Source: Terriglobia bacterium
Lineage (GTDB): Bacteria > Acidobacteriota > Terriglobia > Terriglobales > Acidobacteriaceae
Assembly: GCA_020073215.1 (NCBI GenBank)
Contig: JAIQFO010000018.1
Location: forward strand, 29,971-93,970
Reading direction: 5' to 3'
Length of the DNA stretch: 64,000 nucleotides
The position numbers and the translations under genes were made by a program. Position 1 is the stretch's first letter; every line of letters begins with the position of its first letter. The notes beneath the pieces were generated by a model. The model was not told the origin of the DNA. It saw only the letters and a list, made by a program, of their open reading frames with translations, and did no database searches. Shown piece by piece: positions 8,139-15,716 of this stretch.

Positions 8139-8408
8139 CTACCTTCGTTTCAGCATCCAGCCAAACAATGTTCCTGCGGCGACCCCGACCGCAAACGTGG
8201 TCGCAACCGTTAGCACTGGGTGTCGCTGGATACGCTGAGTTGTGTCATCCAAGAATTCTTCGGCAGCATCGCCGCCCTGCTTTGCGGCCCGCCTCACTAC
8301 TCCCACTCCATCGTCTATCGCATCGGCTAGCGCACTGGTTGCGCACGAAGCCTGGCGAACTGACTCACCAATGTGTTCAGCCGTTTTTTCCGCTACGGTT
8401 TGTGACAT
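8139..8408 (-). CDS. DUF883/ElaB-YqjD-like membrane-anchored protein
   Basis: ATG 8408 follows AGGAGGGG and gives 89 residues. The start is MSQTVAEKTAEHIGESVRQA, an amphipathic helical part. The C end has QRHPVLTVATTFAVGVAAGTLFGWMLKRR, a single membrane anchor with a GxxxG-like pattern and a basic tail. This is the usual layout of DUF883 proteins (ElaB, YgaM, YqjD), which anchor ribosomes or respond to stationary phase and stress in Escherichia coli. It is the third gene of an operon with a membrane protein and a CsbD-like protein. Confidence 0.75.
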   Translation of the reverse strand: MSQTVAEKTAEHIGESVRQASCATSALADAIDDGVGVVRRAAKQGGDAAEEFLDDTTQRIQRHPVLTVATTFAVGVAAGTLFGWMLKRR

Positions 8409-8451
8409 GGACCCCTCCTGTGTATCTTTTGGAACCAGCGTTGATACATCT

Positions 8452-8766
8452 TTATTCTCCGACAGCTTTTTCAGCACGGCCGATCCAGTTTTGAACTTTG
8501 CCGACGTTCTTTTCCGCTTCCCCTGAGACTTCCAAATCGGATGCGTTCATCGCCTTTCCGACCTCCTCCTTAACTTTCCCTTTCACTTCGTGGAGTTTGC
8601 CCTCGGTCCGGTCTTGCGTGCTTGGCTTTATCACTTTGTCCTTTCTTCTCGTCGTAGCCGGATAGCTCTTCACTAGTGTCGGCTCCACCGGCGGTTTTGG
8701 CAGGATGCCATAAGTCGCCAGATCGGCCTCCGTAAGCACCCCGTCTTTTGTTTTGTGTTTAGCCAT
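8452..8766 (-). CDS. CsbD-like stress protein
   Basis: The protein has 104 residues. The first half is basic and Pro-containing. The second half (DRTEGKLHEVKGKVKEEVGK and the following EVSGEAEKNVGKVQNWIGRAEKAVGE) matches the CsbD-like fold of short Lys/Glu/Gly helical repeats seen in general-stress proteins. Its ATG shares one base with the stop codon of the upstream gene (TAATG), so translation is likely coupled. CsbD proteins are induced by general stress or phosphate starvation in other bacteria; their molecular role is unclear. Confidence 0.8.
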   Translation of the reverse strand: MAKHKTKDGVLTEADLATYGILPKPPVEPTLVKSYPATTRRKDKVIKPSTQDRTEGKLHEVKGKVKEEVGKAMNASDLEVSGEAEKNVGKVQNWIGRAEKAVGE

Positions 8767-9344
8767 TACGCCACTTCTGTTCTTTCAACACTGGCCGACA
8801 CCTGCACCAGTTCCTCAAATAAAGAGCGGTAGTGAATCATCGCCGTTCTCAGGTCTTCCGTTGTTGCCGCGTCTTTCCCGACCCGCAGCGCAATCTCATG
8901 TGCAGACCGGTAGTTTTCCACCACGTGGGGATGGTCGACAGAAATGTCCGCCGCACGTTGATCGAAATCGGACATGGGATAGCCGCGAGCTTTCATTACC
9001 GAGGACACCAGGTCATCGGCTTCCGTGACCGCGCCCTTTGGTGAATCGACAAAACGAGACTGTACAGCTTCCCACCGTTTCGAAAAACGCTCGTGTTCCA
9101 TCGGATCAAGATCGCGAATGTTGAGCTTTTCCACCCGCTTCTCGCGATCCTCTAATTTCGATTCCGCTTTTCGTCCTGCCCCATGTACAAGCACCGCGCG
9201 ATCGTACTCGGGCCCAAATTTCTTTTGCAGGTTTGCGGTTGTACTCCTGCGATTTCGCACGTACATCCAAGCCAGCACTGCGATGATCAGAATCGCCACC
9301 GCGGCGAGCACAATCAGGTTTGTATCCATCAGATGCAGATTCAT
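8766..9344 (-). CDS. membrane-anchored protein, first gene of the CsbD operon
   Basis: The ATG at 9344 has a GGGAGG site seven bases upstream and gives 192 residues; a start at 9374 lacks such a site. The N end is one membrane span (LIVLAAVAILIIAVLAWMYV) followed by a basic stop-transfer segment RNRRS. The rest is soluble, charged and helical, with FGPEYDRAVLVHG near residue 45. Similar single-span proteins with this FGPEYDR segment commonly sit beside CsbD-like or other stress genes in Acidobacteria; function is unassigned. Operator copy E lies upstream, so the whole three-gene operon is probably part of the shared regulon. Confidence 0.75.
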   Translation of the reverse strand: MNLHLMDTNLIVLAAVAILIIAVLAWMYVRNRRSTTANLQKKFGPEYDRAVLVHGAGRKAESKLEDREKRVEKLNIRDLDPMEHERFSKRWEAVQSRFVDSPKGAVTEADDLVSSVMKARGYPMSDFDQRAADISVDHPHVVENYRSAHEIALRVGKDAATTEDLRTAMIHYRSLFEELVQVSASVERTEVA

Positions 9345-9454
9345 CGAAACCTCCCTGTCTCCAAGAATGTCCACAAAGCCAATGCCGTTCGCGGAGTTCC
9401 CTCCGGCGGCGGAACCTGTGAGTGGTTAGTATCGGACTTTAGCCTTCTGAAGAC

Positions 9455-9470
9455 TGGTCAGAATTGATCG
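9455..9470 (-). promoter_or_regulatory. direct-repeat operator copy E (CGATCA-ATTC-TGACCA)
   Basis: Read on the minus strand, the first hexamer has one mismatch. A TACTAA hexamer begins about 29 bases after the start of the second hexamer, as in copies A, B and I. The CsbD operon starts 110 bases downstream. Confidence 0.5.
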
Positions 9471-9546
9471 TTTTGTAAATCAGCGCTCCCGCGTCCCGCA
9501 GATGAACGCCGGTTGATGCGTGCATGAAATCGCCGAGACCGGCGGC

Positions 9547-9714
9547 CTAGACAACAAACATGGCGACGCCCGCGGCGAACATGGCCAGCGTGGTGACCGC
9601 CACGACGGTCCACGCCAAGCGTGAACTCGGTTGGCCCTGCATCAGTTTCTTGTCCGAAGCGACGACTAGGATTGCGGCAAGAAGGAACGGCGCTAACAAT
9701 CCATTAACCCCGTG
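9547..9714 (-). pseudogene. Nramp-type metal transporter, C-terminal remnant
   Basis: The minus strand encodes HGVNGLLAPFLLAAILVV, then SDKKLMQGQPSSRL and a last span ending AAGVAMFVV before a stop. This resembles the last two membrane spans of Nramp (MntH-like) Mn2+/Fe2+ transporters. Nothing upstream continues the protein in this frame, so only the tail is left. Confidence 0.45.
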
Positions 9715-9759
9715 AAGGTACTCTACTGGACAGCGGTTATCAATGGAGCAATCGCATCC
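9709..9759 (+). pseudogene. Nramp-type fragment in opposite orientation
   Basis: The plus strand encodes VKVLYWTAVINGAIAS, close to the Nramp segment that precedes the last membrane spans, and then loses similarity. It abuts the minus-strand remnant head to head, as if an inversion or two decayed copies met here. Confidence 0.35.
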
Positions 9760-9853
9760 ATCGGACTGGGGCGAATGCCGGCGCGACAGAGTCGGAGCGG
9801 ACGGTATTGTTCATCGCTGTCTGGCAGCTTGGTTTGTGGGATTGGGGCTCAGA

Positions 9854-10501
9854 CTAGTCGTGGAGAACGATGTTTAGCAGTGAACTATGAACTTGCAGCC
9901 CATCCCCGCCATAGTCAACGAAGCCTAGCTCTCTAAACCTGTTCATGAAGAAACTGACGCGGGACCGGGTTGTACCGATCATCTCTGCGAGAGTCTCCTG
10001 ACTGATCTTGGGGATCACAGTGTCGGGCCTGCCTTCCTTGCCGAAATGTGCAAGCAAGAGCAGAATCCGAGCGAGTCTTTTTTCACTGGAATTAAAAAGT
10101 TGGTCAACCAAATCCTCTTCGTAGCGGATGTTCCGTGCCAGTAGATACGCTACGAACAGATCGGAGAACTTGTGTTCCCGGTGAAGCGCAAGCATCATTG
10201 CCTTCTTGTCAATGCGCAGAAGTTCGCAGTCCGTCATTGCGGTTGCAGACCCCATGCGCAAAGGCTGCCCAGCCAGGCCACCCTCCCCAAAAAAATCTCC
10301 CTCGCTCAATATGCCCAGGGATGCTTCCTTGCCGATCTTGGAAACGACCGACAGGCGAACCTTGCCTTGCTGGACGTAGAAGACTGAATCGGCTGCGTCA
10401 CCCTGCGAGAAGATTGTTTGTTTCTTGGGAAAGGTCACGACTTTCCTGCCAGCGCCGATCGTGGCAAGGAATTCTTGCGGGTCGAAGTCGCGCTTTTTCA
10501 T
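9854..10501 (-). CDS. Crp/Fnr-family transcriptional regulator
   Basis: The ATG at 10501 gives 215 residues starting MKKRDFDPQEFLATIG; an ATG at 10528 would add nine. Residues from about 20 to 115 form the nucleotide-binding-like barrel (VVTFPKKQTIFSQGDAADSVFYVQQGKV, then GDFFGEGGLAGQPLRMGSA). A long dimer helix follows (ARNIRYEEDLVDQLFNSSEKRLARILLLLAHFG). The winged helix carries ISQETLAEMIGTTRSRVSFFMNRFRELGF. The same subgroup is widespread in Acidobacteria. No Fnr-type Cys cluster is present, so it is not an Fe-S oxygen sensor. Operator copy F lies 62 bases upstream, so it may belong to, or control, the regulon. Confidence 0.9.
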   Translation of the reverse strand: MKKRDFDPQEFLATIGAGRKVVTFPKKQTIFSQGDAADSVFYVQQGKVRLSVVSKIGKEASLGILSEGDFFGEGGLAGQPLRMGSATAMTDCELLRIDKKAMMLALHREHKFSDLFVAYLLARNIRYEEDLVDQLFNSSEKRLARILLLLAHFGKEGRPDTVIPKISQETLAEMIGTTRSRVSFFMNRFRELGFVDYGGDGLQVHSSLLNIVLHD

Positions 10502-10590
10502 GACCAAATTGGTTGCCGATGCCGTCAATAGCTTCTCCCCGGAGTGGCGCTACACTCCCGTCGATCTTGGCAGAATGCAATCACTGAGGA

Positions 10591-10606
10591 TGTTCACTTT
10601 TGCTCA
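10591..10606 (-). promoter_or_regulatory. direct-repeat operator copy F (TGAGCA-AAAG-TGAACA)
   Basis: Both half-sites match TGANCA perfectly. The site faces the Crp/Fnr gene at 10501/10528 and is back to back with copy G, which faces the opposite gene. Confidence 0.6.
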
Positions 10607-10670
10607 TAATTGGAAAGATCCCCTGTCCCCACTCAAAAGGCACCAAGCGCTTGGTTAATTGTATTGAAAA

Positions 10671-10686
10671 TGAGCAATATTGAGCA
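10671..10686 (+). promoter_or_regulatory. direct-repeat operator copy G (TGAGCA-ATAT-TGAGCA)
   Basis: The two hexamers are identical. The motif ends 34 bases before the ATG of the small Cys protein at 10721. Confidence 0.6.
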
Positions 10687-10720
10687 TCCTCCCCGCAGTG
10701 GAACGTTGCATGATGCGGTT

Positions 10721-10894
10721 ATGAAGACCAAAGAACTCACTCCGAAACAGATATTATCCGTGCCCTGTAATACCTGTGGTGCAGCGATCGGAGAGGCTTG
10801 TGAATTGCACACAGGTGCCCCGCGCACCGAGCCCCACCGAGATCGAAAACTTTCCGCGACCGAGGCCGCGGAAACGAGGTCCCGCAAGCAATGA
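10721..10894 (+). CDS. small CxxC protein
   Basis: This is a 57-residue protein starting MKTKELTPKQILSVPC. A CNTC pair and a later EACELHTGAPRTEPHRDRK segment give Cys and His residues that could hold one zinc ion. The rest is charged and helical. No strong ribosome site precedes the ATG. Divergence from the Crp/Fnr gene, with one operator copy facing each gene, suggests joint control. Function is unknown; the fold may be a short zinc ribbon. Confidence 0.6.
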   Translation: MKTKELTPKQILSVPCNTCGAAIGEACELHTGAPRTEPHRDRKLSATEAAETRSRKQ

Positions 10895-11122
10895 CGGGGC
10901 GGTGAGGCCACGGGACTTTTTTGCGCAGACAGATTGTCCTGTGGTCATTCGTTTCCGCAACCTTGAGCACGTCCGACCACCGCGGAATGCCAGGCTCGGG
11001 TTCGAGCGAGACATTGCAGTCAAGTCCCGATCCTGCGACCGACGGCGCGTTGGCCTCTAGCCGGGCCGCATAAACGATTAACATTGCGTCTTGCCGAAAG
11101 CAATTCAGATCCTATAACGAAG

Positions 11123-11788
11123 ATGCGCCTGCTTGCGATCGTCCTGCTCGTGTCGAAAAAGAGCGCCCTGCGATGGCTGATTCATCTCGGCGGCCCCGGC
11201 CTGATTTTGCTGGGCCTCGCCGACAACTCGCTCATTCCTCTACCGGGTAGCACGGACGTCGTCACCATCCTGCTGGCCGCCCACCATCGCAACCTGTGGG
11301 TCTATTACGCGATGATGGCGACCGCGGGAGCCATTCTCGGCGGCTACCTTACCTACCGCATGGCTCGCAAAGGTGGCAAAGAGACTCTGGAGAAAAGGTT
11401 CTCGAAGAAGAAGACGGACAAGGTCTACGCCATTTTTTCACGCTGGGGCTTTGCGGCGGTCGCGATCCCCGCCCTGCTTCCGCCGCCGTTTCCCATCGTG
11501 CCCATGCTCTTGGCCGCCGGCGCCATGCAGTATTCCACCAGGAAGTTTCTGACTGCTCTGGCTGTGGGGCGCGGCATTCGGTACACCATCCTGGCTTATC
11601 TCGGCGTCCGCTACGGCCGTCACATCGTGAGATTCTTCGCGCTCTACTACTGGGATGTGCTCTTCGTTCTGATCGCGTTCTCAGTGCTCGGTGCACTGTT
11701 CGGCCTGTTCGAATACAAGCGGGGGCGGAACGGAAACGCCGCCGAAGCTGCCCGCCCGAGATTGCAACCTCGTCGCCGGAGGGCCTAA
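11123..11788 (+). CDS. YqaA/DedA-like (VTT-domain) membrane protein
   Basis: The ATG at 11123 gives 221 residues; a TTG at 11084 is less likely. The segment LGLADNSLIPLPGSTDVVTILLAA and the later RWGFAAVAIPALLPPPFPIVPMLLAAGAMQYS carry the Pro-rich re-entrant loops typical of the SNARE-associated/VTT superfamily. Members handle membrane lipids such as undecaprenyl phosphate or phosphatidylethanolamine. Four to five hydrophobic segments are visible, and the C end is Arg-rich and cytosolic. It converges with the hydrolase gene at 11807. Which lipid it moves cannot be told from the sequence. Confidence 0.8.
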   Translation: MRLLAIVLLVSKKSALRWLIHLGGPGLILLGLADNSLIPLPGSTDVVTILLAAHHRNLWVYYAMMATAGAILGGYLTYRMARKGGKETLEKRFSKKKTDKVYAIFSRWGFAAVAIPALLPPPFPIVPMLLAAGAMQYSTRKFLTALAVGRGIRYTILAYLGVRYGRHIVRFFALYYWDVLFVLIAFSVLGALFGLFEYKRGRNGNAAEAARPRLQPRRRRA

Positions 11789-11806
11789 TCGCTCTAGGTC
11801 TTTCTA

Positions 11807-12583
11807 TCAACGCGTTACAGCTACGGTCCCTCTTGTCGGGGGCAGGTTTGACCGTATCAGAGACTCTGCTTGTTTCCACACACCTGGATCACATTCAATT
11901 TGGGTGTGGGACTTCCCGAAAATGCGGTCGTACCAGGGATACTGGTCGCATTTATACGGGCTCGCCCTGTAGTCGAATCGAAAATTCCCGATGATATTCG
12001 TGCGTTCTGGATCGGCAGCGCGAATCTTGGACTGGCCGTGGAAAAGGCCATCCGATTGGTAGAAATTGGCGGCCTGGGCTACGTTCGCCGGGATGACCGC
12101 ATCATTTTGGTGAATCTTAGAGATACTATCCACTTGAATGGTGAGAAGCACCTTGACGCCATCCTTCTCCAGTTTACGTGCCAGATTGATGGCTTCCGAG
12201 CCGCCCCAGCTATGCCCGTAGATGATGACGCGACCATTCTGTTTCTCGTCGGGGGTTAGAGTCCCGTCATGGTTCGTGTCCAGCAGGCTCAGGACTTTCT
12301 TTCTAGCTTCTTTCCCGTGGTAACTCTCAAAGGTCTCCACGTCGACGCCCATGGGGTAAGCCTTGCGCAGACGTGCCGCGAGCTGCACCTCGCTGTGGAC
12401 GAGATTATCGTGCTTGATGAACCCGCCGACGAAACCGATGACGATTACGGGCGGCATCGTGCGGGTCACGTTGGGAACAGATTGTGCAAGGCCTGTCTGG
12501 GTAAGCGCCAGGACGGCACCGAGGGAGAACATCGAAGTGCGAATCAAGATACCCAATCGACAAAGGGCGGTTGTGCAGATCAT
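11807..12583 (-). CDS. secreted alpha/beta-hydrolase-like protein
   Basis: The 258-residue protein has an N-terminal signal-like segment ending near LAQS. The nucleophile elbow GHSWGG lies near residue 123, just after VIIYGHSWGGSEAINLARKL, which fits an alpha/beta-hydrolase fold such as lipase or esterase. An unusual insertion, DTNHDGTLTPDE near residue 103, looks like an EF-hand Ca2+ loop, so calcium may stabilise it. The catalytic acid and His are not assigned with certainty; NFYQSDGLFHGQ is a candidate region. It follows the phospholipase-C-like gene after 122 bases and may be part of the same operon. Confidence 0.7.
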   Translation of the reverse strand: MICTTALCRLGILIRTSMFSLGAVLALTQTGLAQSVPNVTRTMPPVIVIGFVGGFIKHDNLVHSEVQLAARLRKAYPMGVDVETFESYHGKEARKKVLSLLDTNHDGTLTPDEKQNGRVIIYGHSWGGSEAINLARKLEKDGVKVLLTIQVDSISKIHQNDAVIPANVAQAANFYQSDGLFHGQSKIRAADPERTNIIGNFRFDYRASPYKCDQYPWYDRIFGKSHTQIECDPGVWKQAESLIRSNLPPTRGTVAVTR

Positions 12584-12705
12584 GTGGGAAGAGCCCTTCT
12601 GGATCGCATTATTGTTGGTCCGGCATTGCAGTCGGTCGCCGGAATCGTATTAGCCAACGACGGGTTCGTCGTGGTGGCAACCCTCGTCTTGGCCACGGAT
12701 CGGGA

Positions 12706-14037
12706 TCACTGTGCAAGGCTGCCCTCCACCGTCGACGCCGGCGGCATCGGCGCCACCGACTTCAACTGGTCCAGCTCGGTCAATACGCTTTTCCAATCAT
12801 TCTGGTCCTTTTTCGTTGCGATCGGTTCCGAGAGGTCGGAATAAAAGCCGAGAATATTGGCGCGCAGCTCCGGCGAGGTCCGATCGAACTTCCGCTCTGA
12901 CAGCTGGCCCAGCAACTTTGCGTACGTGTCGTCGGTCAGCGAGTATTCCGCCGGCGTGGTCGCCTTGCCGCTATCAAGATCACAATTAGGAAGCACGAGG
13001 GCGTCCGCGCGCACTTCTTCGAGAAACACCCGGTATTGATCGACGGTCGTATTGATGCTCTTGATATACAGGTCCTCGGTTTGCGGAGTCGGGTTAGTAA
13101 ACGCCAACCCTTTGAAGGGACCGACTTTCGGCATGTATCGCAGGAGGGTGGACAAAATCCGCGTGCCCACACCCGGCTTCACGTAGTCCTTTCCCCACTC
13201 CTTTTCATAGCTGGAGCGCGAAAGACGATACAGGAACCTCCGTTTCGCGAAGTTCGGCGTTTCGCGCATCAGGTCCTTCTTATGGGTTTGCAGCGCGACT
13301 CGGGTCATCCTCGGGATCAGCTCGCTGACCGCGAAGCGATACGAACCCACCGCCAGATCCTCATGGGTAAGCACGTCTTTGAGTTCCACTCCGTAGACGA
13401 CGGGGAAGACCCGCTCCAGCAAGGGCTTGGACACCTGGAATCCGATGAAATCGTGGTACTGTTCCGACGCATAGCGATTCTTCGCGACCTGTACCGTGTC
13501 GAACCCGAATTCGGTTTTCAGATGCGCCGTCTTGTCTTGCGCATAGCGGACGGACTGGCCAAACTTCGCTCGCAATTTTGGATACGCGATGGCCACCGAC
13601 TGGTTGACTGCCGGGTGACCCGCGATATCCGACGCATAGTGCGACAGCGCGCCCAGCGCGAAGGCGTACTCGTTGGCATCCTGGCTTTCGAGCAACAGCT
13701 CGCGAACGAAATCTCCGCTGCGAACGTAGTGCACCAAGTTGCTGAATTCCGTGCTGCCGAACGGATAATAGCCCAGATCCTGAATGACGGCGCCTCCATA
13801 GGCGTAGGCATGGGCTTCCTTGATCTGATCTTCCGAGAGCCCCGGGTAGCGCTTGAGCAGGAAGGGCCGGATCTCATCGGACCAGAGCAGGTCCACGATT
13901 TCCTCGTGGGTCAGCACGGAGTACGCCGACAAACAGCCGCAGCACATGAGCACGACGAGAAGAAGTGTCCCCGCACGGACAGAAAGCAGGCGCCAACCTT
14001 TGGCTCTGGCGCCTGGCGAGATTGCCAACTGGCGCAT
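12706..14037 (-). CDS. zinc-dependent phospholipase C-like exported protein
   Basis: The 443-residue protein has a signal segment ending near GCLSAYSVLTHEE. A Cys at the signal border could also make it a lipoprotein. Mature-end THEEIVD and the internal ALGALSHYASDIAGHP segment are the His/Asp pattern of the zinc-dependent phospholipase C/P1-nuclease fold, where His and Asp residues bind three zinc ions. Family members act on phospholipids or nucleic acids outside the cytoplasm. Its ATG follows the stop codon of the DUF3309 gene by three bases, so it is in one transcript with it. The C-terminal 150 residues are less typical and may bind a partner. Confidence 0.75.
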   Translation of the reverse strand: MRQLAISPGARAKGWRLLSVRAGTLLLVVLMCCGCLSAYSVLTHEEIVDLLWSDEIRPFLLKRYPGLSEDQIKEAHAYAYGGAVIQDLGYYPFGSTEFSNLVHYVRSGDFVRELLLESQDANEYAFALGALSHYASDIAGHPAVNQSVAIAYPKLRAKFGQSVRYAQDKTAHLKTEFGFDTVQVAKNRYASEQYHDFIGFQVSKPLLERVFPVVYGVELKDVLTHEDLAVGSYRFAVSELIPRMTRVALQTHKKDLMRETPNFAKRRFLYRLSRSSYEKEWGKDYVKPGVGTRILSTLLRYMPKVGPFKGLAFTNPTPQTEDLYIKSINTTVDQYRVFLEEVRADALVLPNCDLDSGKATTPAEYSLTDDTYAKLLGQLSERKFDRTSPELRANILGFYSDLSEPIATKKDQNDWKSVLTELDQLKSVAPMPPASTVEGSLAQ

Positions 14038-14040
14038 GAT

Positions 14041-14196
14041 TCAAATCCGTCCGAGAACCAGCAGAATGACAACGATGAAAAGGGCCAGTCCCACTCCGCT
14101 AGTCGGGCCATAACCCCAACTCCGGCTGTGCGACCACCGTGGCAGGACGCCCAAAAGTGCCAAAATCAAGATCACGATCAATATAGTTCCAAGCAT
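14041..14196 (-). CDS. DUF3309-family small membrane protein
   Basis: This 51-residue protein has two hydrophobic spans joined by the short loop PRWSHSRSWGYGPTSG. The start MLGTILIVILILALLGVLP and end IVVILLVLGRI are characteristic of DUF3309, a family of tiny bacterial inner-membrane proteins of unknown role. AAGGAG lies about six bases before the ATG. It stands in a tight operon between the Gln-rich protein and the phospholipase-like gene. Confidence 0.85.
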   Translation of the reverse strand: MLGTILIVILILALLGVLPRWSHSRSWGYGPTSGVGLALFIVVILLVLGRI

Positions 14197-14262
14197 GTTG
14201 TGCTCCTTGTCATGGATTCATGAGGGGTACAGCCTCTCCCGAAGCTGCACCGCGTACCACGG

Positions 14263-15021
14263 CTACATCGAGATGCTGATCGCAATTCCAACATTGGGAT
14301 ACCTGCGGTTGAACAGGTAGTAGCCGTTGTCGACGTAGGTGACGTAAACGTCGTCGTTGTCATACCAGTCATTCCCCCAGTATTCCGGCCACGGGTCAAC
14401 GAGACTGATCCAATAGCCCTGATACTGGAAGCGCGGGTACCCACCCACAACCAGAAAGGGCAGTCCGTAGATGCGGAATCCATGGTCCGGCCCAAAGTAG
14501 CCACGGAAACGGTCCTCAGGAATGCGGTATCCGTGGTAGCCACCACGTTGCTGCCAGCTGCGATGGTCGGAATCCCAGTGTTGTGACCGATGCTGCTGCC
14601 ATGCGCTCTGGTGGACACGCTGCTGTTCCTGCGTGCGCTGGGGGCGTTGATCGCCCTGCTGCTGTCGCTGAGCACGCTGCTGAGACTGCTTGTTTTCGTT
14701 CTTTTGCTGTTGCTGAGCACGCTGCTGGGACTGCTTGTTCTCGTTCTTCTGCTGTTGCTGTGCACGCTGCCGTGTCTGCTTGTTTTGCTGTTGTTGCTGA
14801 GCCCGTTGTGGCTGTTGTTGCTTTTGCTCTGTCTGTTGCTGCTGTCGAGCATGCTGCTGTTCAGGCTTGGCTTGCTCGTGCTTGCCCTGTTGCTGTGCGG
14901 GATGGTCTTGCTTTTCGCCCTGCTGCTCATGCTGTCCGTAAACAGGAGCAGCGAGTCCGAGAAGCAAAGACAGAAGGGCTGTGCTGGTGATTCCAATTAT
15001 CTTCACAAGTGCTACCTCCAT
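14263..15021 (-). CDS. secreted Gln-rich protein with aromatic C-terminal domain
   Basis: The protein has 252 residues. A signal peptide (about residues 5-29, ending PVYGQ) is followed by about 110 residues dominated by Gln, Lys and Arg, including two DNA-level copies of a QQQKNENKQSQQRA unit. The last 90 residues form a distinct domain with the pattern Y-x-Y-x-GYW-x5-DPWP-x-YW, DDVYV and GYYLFNRRYPNVGIAIS. This domain recurs in the short gene at 15265. Gln-rich low complexity suggests an extended linker from the envelope. Operator copy I lies about 100 bases upstream, which puts this gene and its operon in the shared regulon. Confidence 0.75.
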   Translation of the reverse strand: MEVALVKIIGITSTALLSLLLGLAAPVYGQHEQQGEKQDHPAQQQGKHEQAKPEQQHARQQQQTEQKQQQPQRAQQQQQNKQTRQRAQQQQKNENKQSQQRAQQQQKNENKQSQQRAQRQQQGDQRPQRTQEQQRVHQSAWQQHRSQHWDSDHRSWQQRGGYHGYRIPEDRFRGYFGPDHGFRIYGLPFLVVGGYPRFQYQGYWISLVDPWPEYWGNDWYDNDDVYVTYVDNGYYLFNRRYPNVGIAISISM

Positions 15022-15121
15022 TTAGTAGCTGCGACGGTTTCGCAATCCTCAAGCCCTGCGTCCAAACTCGGCGCCGAAGGCGGCGTCAGCTTTATTTATA
15101 GGCGTCCCGCCAGTTCCTTGA

Positions 15122-15137
15122 TGGTCAAAACTGCTCA
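15122..15137 (-). promoter_or_regulatory. direct-repeat operator copy I (TGAGCA-GTTT-TGACCA)
   Basis: Both half-sites match TGANCA. A good -10 box, TATAAA, starts 27 bases after the start of the second half-site on the minus strand, giving the clearest promoter of the set. The Gln-rich secreted protein operon starts downstream. Confidence 0.6.
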
Positions 15138-15264
15138 GTGCAGTAAGGAAGTGATCGAAGCGAGGAAATCCGTCAAAGCCAGAAAGAAAGGGCGCGGGCC
15201 CAATCGGTGGACCCGCTCCGATAGTAGTTAAGTTGGGTGCGCTTCCCGACCACACCCAATGCCG

Positions 15265-15489
15265 CTAAAGTGTGAAGCTGAGTGCAATGTTGACGCCGGG
15301 ATACGTCGGGTTGCACAGGTAATACACGCCGTTGATCTCGACAACAAAGACATCTTGCGTGTAGAGCCAGTTGGTCGGCCACGGGTCAACGAATCCGAAC
15401 CAATAGCAACCGTAATGGAAGCGGTTATCCCTGCTGTAATTCTTTACTCTGCTCGACAAATGGGACCCGGACGAGCGAGACAAGTTCAA
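15265..15489 (-). CDS. short paralogue of the aromatic C-terminal domain
   Basis: This 74-residue frame matches the C-terminal domain of the Gln-rich secreted protein next door: HYGCYWFGFVDPWPTNW, QDVFVVEINGVYYLCNPTYPGVNIALS. It has no signal peptide and no Gln-rich linker. Either it is the surviving 3' end of a second copy, or an independent small protein. A degenerate operator-like site (15517-15532) lies before it. I favour a truncated duplicate because the domain normally follows a signal peptide. Confidence 0.5.
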   Translation of the reverse strand: MNLSRSSGSHLSSRVKNYSRDNRFHYGCYWFGFVDPWPTNWLYTQDVFVVEINGVYYLCNPTYPGVNIALSFTL

Positions 15490-15716
15490 GACTCAAAGAC
15501 CAGAAGAAAAAACTTGGGTTAAATTTTGGTCAATTAAGCGCCGAACACATAAAACCGTGGTCTGTGACGCAGAGACCAAGCTAAGCGAATCAATGAGATA
15601 GCACTTCCGTGGTTGTTTCGGGACCGGGGGGCGGAGGTTCGGAGCCTTAGCCCATCGAAGTCCGATGCACCTCACTACGTGGCGCGTTGAAGAAGCTAGG
15701 AATGCGACTCAAACGT

